A stretch of DNA of 64,000 bases, taken from positions 3,100,001 to 3,164,000 of the forward strand of contig JACONQ010000001.1 of the NCBI GenBank assembly GCA_014281115.1, in the 5' to 3' direction. This DNA is from Laburnicola sp. R22_1. Lineage: Eukaryota; Ascomycota; Dothideomycetes; Pleosporales; Didymosphaeriaceae. The notes below the pieces were generated by a model. It ran no database searches, was not told the origin of the DNA, and saw only the letters and a program-made list of their open reading frames with translations. The translations under genes and the position numbers were made by a program. Shown piece after piece: positions 56,375-64,000 of this stretch (position 1 is the first letter of the stretch; every line of letters begins with the position of its first letter).

Positions 56375-58606
56375 ATGCCGCCTAAGCAGGTGTATGGGAA
56401 GAGGGTGGGGGCGAGGGCAGGGGGTGTGAGTTTTGCGGAGTTTATTGGTGAAGCCGGGGATGGGGATAGTGGTATTGGTGGTGGTGGGAAGAAGAGCCGG
56501 AGGGCGGTGAAGCAGGTTGATGAGAGTGTGGGTGAGAAGAAGAAAAGTCGGAGAGCGCTCGAGGCTGGGGATGCGAATAAGGCAACGCCGACGCTGGTGA
56601 AGGGAGAGATGGAGATGGAGGTTATTGATCTTACCGAAGGGTTGGAGGCGCTTGGTATGGGTGAGAATGGTGGTATGCGCGGGGCAAAAGGAAGGGCTCG
56701 GAAAGTCGCGCAGAAGGCTGGAAAGGAAGAAACGGAGGTCATCGATCTTACGGGAGGTTTAGACGCGCTTACTATTGGAGAAACGGACGACCGCTCACGG
56801 ATCGAAGAGGCGCCCAAGCTAAAAGGAAAACCTCGGAAAGCGGCGCAAACTCCCGCAAAGGCCAGCGTAACAAAGACCAAATCGGATACGACAGCCCAAG
56901 AGCAAACATCGAAACGCAAGCAAAACACGAACCAGCAAACAGCCCCAGCGACGCCAGTGTGCGGCCGGAAACTCAAATGCGTCGAGATACCGAAGCGCGC
57001 TTCTTCACCTAGCATGTCCCTTCCCACACCGGATCCCACTCCGCAGCCTGAAGATCCTTACGCAGCTTACGTTGCGCCGCTGCTTTCGCTCAGTTCTGAG
57101 AAGAGAATCATTTCGTTCAAGGAGTGGTCCGCTGAGTTTGAACCGCACTTTTCCGTTTCAAAGATTGCGGAGGCTTCGTTCTCGGAAGTATATCGCTTGT
57201 CGGGCGCGAATGCGGAGTCGGTGTTGAAGCTCGTGGCGCTGCGAAGTCCTCCGAATATCACTGGACGCAATGAATCTCGATCGCGAGGGACTCGAAATAT
57301 GGATGCTCAGGCAAAGAAAGAGATGGAAGCACAAGAAGAAGAGGAGGAGTGGAAGTCACACGTCAACGATGTGCACTCGGAAGTCAAGCTCCTACAGAAC
57401 CTCAACTACATCCCCGGATTCACAAACTTCCGCGAAGTGGTGGTGCTCCAAGGGCGTCCTTCATCCGCATTCGTCACGGCTTGGAAAGCATGGAACAAGT
57501 CGCAACCGAGGGGCAAGAAGAGTGAATTTCCGGATCCCAGTAAAAAAGCCAGCTACGACGACGCGCAGCTCTGGGCCGTCATCGAGATGCAAGACGCCGG
57601 GACAGACGTGGAGAAAGTCATGGACAAGGGCGGTCTAAGCACGATATGGGAGGTCTGGGACGTCTTCTGGGGTGTTTGTCTGAGCGTGGCAAAAGCCGAG
57701 GAGGCGTGCCGATTTGAGCACCGCGACTTACATCTTGAAAACATCTGTATACGGTCATCGCGGTCTGAAGCAGAAGAGGACCTTATCACGCCCTTTGTCA
57801 GAGATCCCCTAAGACGGAAGCTCGGGTTTACCGGGCTCGAAACTACGGTCATCGATTACACTTTATCCCGCGCAGACGTGTCTACCTCCCCTGCGTCTCG
57901 CCGCCCCTCGTCGATATCACACACTTCAACCGCCTCTGCGTCTTCGTCGAGCGCCCCGTCTACGGAACCAGAAGTCGCCTTCCTCGACCTCAACAAAGAC
58001 ATGGGTCTCTTCGCCGGCGACGCCTCAGAAGAATACCAGTACGAAATCTACCGCTATATGCGCGGCGCAGTCTTGTACAACGACCCTCTTAAACGCGACG
58101 ACACTCACACTCACCCTCAGCCGCCACCTACCAGCGAGTCTGACGCCGACGCTCCCCGCCGCTCCCCCCGCAAAACACCCCAACACATACGCTTCGACGA
58201 CGACGACGCAGACCCCCCGCCGCACCTCTCACCCCCCAACAACAAGCCCACTATTCCAGCGCGCCCACCACCCAACATATGGAAATCCTTCCACCCCAAA
58301 ACCAACCTCCTCTGGGCCCACTTCATCCTCGACAAGCTCCTGCAGCACCTTTCCTCCTCCTCCTCCTCCTCCAACCCCACGACCCTACCCGCCAAACTCA
58401 TCATGCGGAATGTCGAAGCGCGCATCGAGGATCAACACAAGGTGGCGCGCAAGGCGTGTAAGTTGTTTGCTGTGCTGGAGCGGGTGGCGGGGGTGTTGGA
58501 GCCGGGGAGGTTAGGGGAGGAGGAGGGGCTGGGGAGTGTGAAGGAGTTGGTTGTTTGGGCGATGGAGGAGAGGTGGGTTGGGGTGGGCGATGTTGTGGGG
58601 TGTTAG
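56375..58606 (+). CDS. Haspin-family histone H3 Thr3 kinase
   Basis: Intronless, 743 residues from the ATG at 56375; codons before it are open but lack another ATG. The N-terminus is basic and disordered, with two VIDLT motifs at about residues 83-87 and 122-126. The haspin kinase domain starts near residue 240 (ISFKEWSAEFEPHFSVSKIA, then FSEVYRL, SVLKLVAL) and has the HRDLHLENI catalytic loop (Asp451) and DYT in place of DFG (Asp494), both diagnostic of haspin. The C-terminal lobe includes YQYEIYRYMRGA and NIWKSFHPKTNLLWAHFILD, with a long Pro/Asp-rich insert. Haspin phosphorylates H3 Thr3 at centromeres in mitosis and recruits the Aurora B complex. Confidence 0.92.
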   Translation: MPPKQVYGKRVGARAGGVSFAEFIGEAGDGDSGIGGGGKKSRRAVKQVDESVGEKKKSRRALEAGDANKATPTLVKGEMEMEVIDLTEGLEALGMGENGGMRGAKGRARKVAQKAGKEETEVIDLTGGLDALTIGETDDRSRIEEAPKLKGKPRKAAQTPAKASVTKTKSDTTAQEQTSKRKQNTNQQTAPATPVCGRKLKCVEIPKRASSPSMSLPTPDPTPQPEDPYAAYVAPLLSLSSEKRIISFKEWSAEFEPHFSVSKIAEASFSEVYRLSGANAESVLKLVALRSPPNITGRNESRSRGTRNMDAQAKKEMEAQEEEEEWKSHVNDVHSEVKLLQNLNYIPGFTNFREVVVLQGRPSSAFVTAWKAWNKSQPRGKKSEFPDPSKKASYDDAQLWAVIEMQDAGTDVEKVMDKGGLSTIWEVWDVFWGVCLSVAKAEEACRFEHRDLHLENICIRSSRSEAEEDLITPFVRDPLRRKLGFTGLETTVIDYTLSRADVSTSPASRRPSSISHTSTASASSSSAPSTEPEVAFLDLNKDMGLFAGDASEEYQYEIYRYMRGAVLYNDPLKRDDTHTHPQPPPTSESDADAPRRSPRKTPQHIRFDDDDADPPPHLSPPNNKPTIPARPPPNIWKSFHPKTNLLWAHFILDKLLQHLSSSSSSSNPTTLPAKLIMRNVEARIEDQHKVARKACKLFAVLERVAGVLEPGRLGEEEGLGSVKELVVWAMEERWVGVGDVVGC

Positions 58607-59485
58607 GAGGGGGGAGGGTTTCTGGGAGGGGCTTTCTTTTTTTTCCTTTTGGAGCCGTGGGGTTGTGGGATTTGTTGGTGGTTGGAGTTGAGGTGGTAGA
58701 GTATAGCATTAGATGGTTGGGATGGGCTGGGATGCATTAGCTTGGGCGTTTGTGTTATACACTTGCCTTTCTGAATTTATTACCACCTTCCTTTCACTTT
58801 CACTTGCCAGCTTCTAACTCTATTAACGCTAAATACGATCATTTAGGAAATTACCTCGCTTATATTGAGACTATTATAGTTTGGCTAGTATATAACTAAA
58901 TGCGGCAGCCTAGCAAATGCGTACCAACTTCATAACACTGCAGATATGACCCATGGCCGAGCGGACGAGATATGAAAAAATAAAAGAGACACGAAAAACA
59001 TTAGCCTGGAAGCTGGAATGATAGGTTCGCGGGTTCCAAACGTCATTCGTCGGTATTAATAGTGTAAGCGCCGCCACATAGACGTTGCGGCGTAGTCGTG
59101 GTGCTAACGCTCTTGGCTTGGCGGCTTTTGTTGTTTTAGGGACGGAGGCGCGTACCGTTTTTGCGCGTTATTTGTTGCCGTTGTTGGGGTTTTTTGGTGC
59201 TTGTGGGAGTGTGTTGAGAAGACCTTCGGGAGAGCGCTATATTATTGTTTTGGGAGGTTGTATTCCCTTGAAACTGGGAATTACGCGCGTGGTATATTAT
59301 ATCCACGCCTTACATGAGCATAGCTCTACTTTTTTACATACATACATTCTTACACACCTTATTAGCAACCTCCCCCCGACCCGACGTCGACCTCCTAGAA
59401 TTGCTCAGCTCGAGCTTCGGACACACGAAGCTTTCGCTGCAAACCACAAGATATTCGAAACCGTACCCACTCCCCCAAAGAAGCC
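58607..59485. other. Intergenic
   Basis: Spacer between haspin and the nucleoside-phosphorylase-like gene. It holds an A-box-like TGGCCGAGCGG at 58954-58964 and a B-box-like GGGTTCCAAAC at 59031-59041. No tRNA fold was found. A 182-codon frame at 59085 has no domain. Confidence 0.4.
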
Positions 59486-60538
59486 ATGTCAAACGCACAA
59501 GATTACACCATCGGCTGCATCTGCGCCCTACCAACCGAAGTCGTCGCTTTACGTTCGTTTCTCGACGAAGCGCACCCACCTCTCACCTGGATCGCCAAAG
59601 AAGACCACAATGCATACACGCTTGGAAGAATAGGCCGACACAACGTGGTCATCGCAGGGCTACCTGGAGAACCCGGTATCGCCTCAGCGGCTGGTGTCGC
59701 AAAAGACATGCTGCACACATTCACTAACCTGCGAATCGGTCTCATGGTTGGCATCGGTGGCGGAGCCCCGACTACCGGTAAAGACCGAGATATCCGCTTG
59801 GGAGACGTGGTAGTCAGTACCCCCGGCCATGGCCACGGAGGCGTTTTTCAATACGACTTTGGCAAGTCTGTGCAAGATCGCGAGTTCCAGCGCACTGGGT
59901 TCCTCGATCAGCCTCCTGAACTGCTACGAGCTACGCTTGCGGCTATTCGCGCGGATTTTGAAATCCGTAGCCCTAGCCTCGATGACATGGTTAATAAATC
60001 TCTGGAGAAGAATAAGAGGCTCCGTGAGAAGTATACTCGGCCGAGTGAGTCATTGGACATACTGTATTCTTCTACTTTCACGCATCCGAGCGATAAGAAC
60101 GGTAATTCCGTCTCCTGCACGGATCGCTGTTCCCATGGGTTGGCAAGCATCGTACCAAGACCAGATCGAACAGCCGAAGACGACGACCCTGCCATCCACT
60201 TTGGCCTCATCGCTTCTGCGAATCAGCTCATGAAAGATGCAAAACTGCGCGACGACTTCGCGGACAAATTCGGCGTCCTGTGTTTCGACATGGAAGCCGC
60301 AGGCCTCATGAATCGCTTTCCTTGTCTCGTTGTTCGCGGAATCGCAAACTACGCTGACACGCATAAGAATGATTGTTGGCAGGGGTATGCGGCCATGACT
60401 GCGGCTGCTTTCGCGAAGGTTTTTATTTGCCGTGTTACGCCGATTAGAGTTGGGGATGAGAGGGCTGTGGTGCGGATTAGAGGGTCTGAAGGTTGGTACT
60501 CGGAATTTTTCATGAGATATGGACTGTTGGCTAACTAG
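59486..60538 (+). CDS. Nucleoside-phosphorylase-domain protein, stand-alone
   Basis: Intronless, 350 residues. PNP_UDP_1 features run from YTIGCICALPTEVVALRSFLDE through LMVGIGGGAP, RLGDVVVSTP and the late block FGVLCFDMEAAGLMNRFPCLVVRGIANYAD, including the ribose-binding Glu in DMEAAG and the Asp of the NYADTHKN stretch. YAAMTAAAFAKVFI is the usual final helix. In filamentous fungi this domain is common as the N-terminal part of NLR-like proteins, before NACHT or NB-ARC and ankyrin or TPR repeats. Here the frame ends shortly after the domain, so this is the short form. No NACHT follows downstream. Substrate is unknown. Confidence 0.85.
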   Translation: MSNAQDYTIGCICALPTEVVALRSFLDEAHPPLTWIAKEDHNAYTLGRIGRHNVVIAGLPGEPGIASAAGVAKDMLHTFTNLRIGLMVGIGGGAPTTGKDRDIRLGDVVVSTPGHGHGGVFQYDFGKSVQDREFQRTGFLDQPPELLRATLAAIRADFEIRSPSLDDMVNKSLEKNKRLREKYTRPSESLDILYSSTFTHPSDKNGNSVSCTDRCSHGLASIVPRPDRTAEDDDPAIHFGLIASANQLMKDAKLRDDFADKFGVLCFDMEAAGLMNRFPCLVVRGIANYADTHKNDCWQGYAAMTAAAFAKVFICRVTPIRVGDERAVVRIRGSEGWYSEFFMRYGLLAN

Positions 60539-61405
60539 TTTTTATGCGAGCAGACTTTGTTGAGAGTGAACGTAATCGGGCTCAAGGATGCATTTTAGGT
60601 GAACGGCGGAGGCAAAGTACGACGATGCTATGCAATGGGTCATACGCGCAAGATACTATGCTGAGTAGTGTGGCCCAGTGAGGAAGCGACATGAAGGAAC
60701 TGAGAGGAGGGTGGTTTGTTCCCTTTTTTGAGAGTACTACGTAAGGTTAAAGTGTTAACTACCTAGGTAGGACACGCCAAACTAATACGGATTTTAAAAT
60801 GATCCCACCGCTTGTCCCGCACCTTGCAGAGAGTCGGGCTTGGATGGAAGGTTTGCTGAAGGCCGTGTATGCCGAAATAAAACGTGAATGGGAGCCATGA
60901 TTGTCCGCAACATTTGGCATCCAACCAATATATGGAATTGGTTCTCTTGCAATGATCCGTTCTGCTGTAGCTTTTCTTCTAACCAATGCTAAATATTTCC
61001 TGTATAACATTGAATAGTTAGGACGCCAGATGCAGACCGAGTAACTCGGTACTCCGGCCCATCCGCCAAACCCGCCCAACGGCTTGACTTCGAAGTTGGT
61101 ACCTCCCCAGCCGCCATGCTCCGTCGCTAAACCACGTTCCTGCCCAACCACGCCACGATCTAACCATGTCCAGAACGCCTTCCCGCCCGTCCACCTGTCA
61201 AACATTTTTCCGAACCCCCAATTCAACCGCCACCCGCACCTGCCGCAAACCGTCAACTAGTGCGCCCTAGTGCGCGCTTGCACTTGTACCCCTCACGCTC
61301 GGCATGATTTGCTGTGCAGCCTCAATCCAAATCCAGGACTTAAAAGGCCGGGCACTGCGACCTCGAACCCATGTATATGCTTTCTGGTCAGCGCAGAGGC
61401 TTGCG
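60539..61405. other. Intergenic, promoter of the alpha-galactosidase
   Basis: Spacer of about 870 bp. A 165-codon frame on the minus strand at 60759-61256 has no recognisable domain and is probably fortuitous. Confidence 0.4.
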
Positions 61406-63732
61406 ATGGGTCTTGTTCGTGCCGTCGTGTTGTCTGCGCTGCTAGCGGGTGCAGCGATTGGTCAGAATGGTAGGTTTCCTCTGCCAAACTCTTCCAAGAA
61501 CAGGAAATGCAATACTAACGCCATGTTAGCTATCGAGGCTTCAGGAACGAATTTCACACTGACGGGTGATGATGTATCGTATCTTTTCCACGTCGACACT
61601 GCGTCTGGGGAACTCGTGTCGGATCACTTCGGAGCACCCGTTACCGATTTTACCCCTCCGGCTTTCATCTTGCCATGGGGTTGGCACGATAACTTGGCAA
61701 ATATCCGGAGAGAATTCCCTGATCTTGGCCGCAGCGACGTCCGATTGCCTGCGATTCACATCGAGCATGCCGACGGAGACACTGTATCTGCCTTCCTCTA
61801 CCAGTCGCACCAAGTAGTGCAGGGAAAACCAGCTTTGCCCGGATTGCCCGCAACGTACGGAAACGACAGCGATGTATCGACGCTGAATGTGCGGCTGTAC
61901 GACAACGTATCCGATGTTTCGGCCGTGCTTTCGTATTCCATTTTTCCAAAGTACAACGCCATCGCGAGGAGTTTCAGCATCACGAACAATGGCTCGGGCG
62001 ATATTTTCATCGAGAGAGCCGCCAGCTTTAGCACTGATTTCCCGAACTTGGACTTGGACATGATCGAGGTACAAGGCGATTGGTCCCACGAGTTCAACAG
62101 AGTAAAGCGAAAAGTAGACTATGGCGAAACCACGTGAGTTCAATCTGCTCGAGTCTACACAATCACTTCACTGACGTCCACAGCTTCCGCAGCACCGAAG
62201 GCTACAGCTCCCATCTCCACAACCCCTTCTTCGCTCTCGTCTCGCCCACCACCACCGAAAGCACAGGCGAAGCCTGGGGTTTCAACCTAGTCTGGACAGG
62301 AAGTTTCGAAGCCACAGCGGAGCGCTTCTCAAACGGCTATGTCCGCGTCCTCCTCGGCCTCAACTCGTTCCACACCAGCATCAAAATCTCACCCGGCGCG
62401 TCATTCAACTCCCCCGAAGCTGTCGCCGTCTACTCCTCCAAAGGCGTAGGCGGCATGTCCCGCTCCTTCCACGACCTCTACCGCAACCACCTCTCCCGCT
62501 CGAAATTCACGCACCAAACCCGCCCCATCCTGCTCAACTCATGGGAAGGCCTCGCCTTCGACATCAACGAGACGTCACTGGTAAGTCTAGCCGGCGAAGC
62601 AGAACACCTCGGCATCCAGCTCTTCGTCAACGACGACGGCTGGTTCGGCGTCGACTACCCCCGCGACAACGACACCCTCGGCCTCGGCGACTGGACGCCC
62701 AACCCCGCCAAATTCCCCTCCGGCCTAGGCCCCTACGTCGCCCAAGTGACAAACTACACCGTCCTGAACTCCTCCCAACCCCTCCAGTTCGGCATCTGGG
62801 TCGAGCCCGAAATGGTCAACCCAAACTCGACCCTCTACCACGACCACCCAGACTGGGTCCTCGCAGCCGGCAAACATGCCCGCACCCTCACGCGCAACCA
62901 ACTCATCCTCAACGTCGCCCTCCCCCAAGTCCAAGACTTCATCATCACCACCGTCTCCCGCATCCTCGACTCGGCCACAATCTCCTACGTAAAATGGGAC
63001 AACAACCGCGCCATGCACGAGCTCTCCCACCCATCCGACCAATACGCCTACACGCTCGGGCTCTACGCCGTCATCGACGCCCTCACAACGCGCTACCCAG
63101 ACGTCCTCTTCGAAGGCTGCGCCTCGGGCGGCGGCCGCTTCGACGCGGGGCTGCTGCACTACTGGCCGCAGCACTGGACATCCGATAACACGGATGCCGC
63201 GGACAGGCTTACCATCCAGCTTGGCACGTCCCTCGTTTACCCGCCGTCCGCTATGGGGTGCCATATTTCCAAGGCGCCGAACGGGTTTAATGGCCGCAAT
63301 ACGAGCATCGAGTTCCGTGCGCACGTCGCACTCATGTGCGGCTCGTTCGGCCTCGAACTTAACCCCGAGGACCTCACTGCGCACGAGAGATCCGCCATCC
63401 CGGATATCATGGCGCTAGCAAAGCGCGTGAATCCCCTCGTTATCGAAGGGTCGTTCTACCGTCTTGCGCTCCCGGATGACTCGGAGTGGCCGGCGGTGCA
63501 GTTCGTGTCTGGAGATGGGAGCGAAAGCGTCGTCTTTGCGTTTCAGATGAAGTATACGGTTAAGCCTGCGCCGGGGCCGGTGAGGCTACAGGGGTTGGAC
63601 AAGGAAGCGAGGTATGTTAATGATTGGGATAATGGGACGTATAGTGGGTCGACGTATATGAATGGCGGGGTTAATGTGGCGTGGGGGAGGGGGGATTATT
63701 TGAGTAGGGTGATTTGGTTGAGGAGGGTGTGA
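61406..63732 (+). CDS. Secreted GH36 alpha-galactosidase
   Basis: Exons 61406-61469, 61530-62133 and 62184-63732 join in phase to 738 residues, the usual length of eukaryotic GH36 enzymes. Signal peptide [20 protein letters not shown]. An N-terminal beta-sandwich precedes the TIM barrel: [41 protein letters not shown], the nucleophile in [12 protein letters not shown] (Asp495), [12 protein letters not shown] and the acid/base in [13 protein letters not shown] (Asp557). CHISKAPN and LNPEDL follow, as in the family. Many NxS/T sites fit a secreted glycoprotein. It removes alpha-1,6-galactose from raffinose-type oligosaccharides and galactomannan. The first intron splits the signal-peptide end, common for fungal secreted enzymes. 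Confidence 0.94.
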
Positions 63733-64000
63733 GGGGATTTGTGGGTGGTGTTGAGATGGGAAGGAGGGAGGAAAAAAACAGACAAAAGGAAAAAGGAGGC
63801 GGCGAGTCGGGACTGTAATAAGGCAAAGTCCCTCTTGGTGAGAATAGCCTGATGAAAACGAATAAAAAAAAGTAAAAAGGCAAAAGTGTCTGTCTAGTAA
63901 AGTAAGTAGGACGGACAATGCCGACGGACGAGGATGATCGTTTGAAATTTTTAAAACTTATCTATACACTAGACGATCCGATCTGTAGCTCCTATTCAAT
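63733..64000. other. 3' flank of the alpha-galactosidase gene
   Basis: Short flank to the window edge. No feature was seen. Confidence 0.4.

Noticed and set aside
58954..59041. A functional tRNA gene
   Set aside because: The acceptor ends do not pair and the T-arm stem is not formed.
59085..59633. 182-codon plus-strand frame before the phosphorylase gene
   Set aside because: It overlaps the start of the well-supported gene in another frame and has no domain.
60759..61256. 165-codon minus-strand frame upstream of the alpha-galactosidase
   Set aside because: No conserved motif and it lies in the promoter of a strongly supported gene.

Overview
The window is nuclear DNA from a filamentous ascomycete. 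Genes carry many 45-80 bp GT-AG introns, and the products are typical of Pezizomycotina: a HET-domain protein, an SSK1-type response regulator, a Rom2-type RhoGEF, GH6 and GH36 secreted enzymes, and the VMA11 proteolipid. Long AT-rich tracts are full of C-to-T and G-to-A changes in transposons, the mark of repeat-induced point mutation (RIP). Dothideomycetes is my best guess for the class; this is inference.

Layout. 1-5.6 kb is accessory sequence: a ubiquitin-like-domain (ULD) protein running off the left edge, with two short transposon copies each sitting in its own intron; several terminal-inverted-repeat elements; a small gene resembling the bacterial DUF7079 family; and a HET gene with a one-base frameshift. 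6.5-14.1 kb holds a Cti6-like PHD-finger protein and a convergent mitochondrial NAD(P) transhydrogenase. 14.7-25.7 kb is a mixed secreted/surface block: GT90 remnant, membrane protein, beta-helix protein, GH6 enzyme, double Zn2Cys6 pseudogene, Pro/Gly-rich secreted protein and F-box protein. 27.3-30.2 kb is a large intact reverse transcriptase of the non-mobile rvt type. 30.4-38.5 kb is a nest of RIP-damaged DNA transposons (pogo-like, a second pogo/Fot1-like, Tc1-like) with an alcohol dehydrogenase relic. 38.9-40.5 kb has a small membrane protein and a decayed EthD-like gene. 41.4-58.6 kb is a conserved signalling block: Rom2 RhoGEF, VMA11, PKA-type catalytic subunit, SSK1 and haspin. 59.5-63.7 kb has a stand-alone nucleoside-phosphorylase-domain protein and a secreted GH36 alpha-galactosidase.

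How the genes relate. PKA, SSK1 and the RhoGEF belong to the cAMP, HOG and cell-wall-integrity pathways and lie within 15 kb, in line with ordinary housekeeping order. The HET, ULD and nucleoside-phosphorylase proteins are of kinds often found in fungal self/non-self recognition repertoires, but nothing here shows that they act together. GH6 and GH36 fit plant-polymer use.

The points most worth following are the twin 93-bp elements inside two introns of the ULD gene, the intact rvt reverse transcriptase with a possible alternative mitochondrial start, the dateable transposon nest in which empty sites are preserved, the double Zn2Cys6 pseudogene, and a 100-bp repeat shared by the 3' flanks of the PKA and SSK1 genes. 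No rRNA, confident tRNA or CRISPR array was seen. All splice models are read from sequence only.
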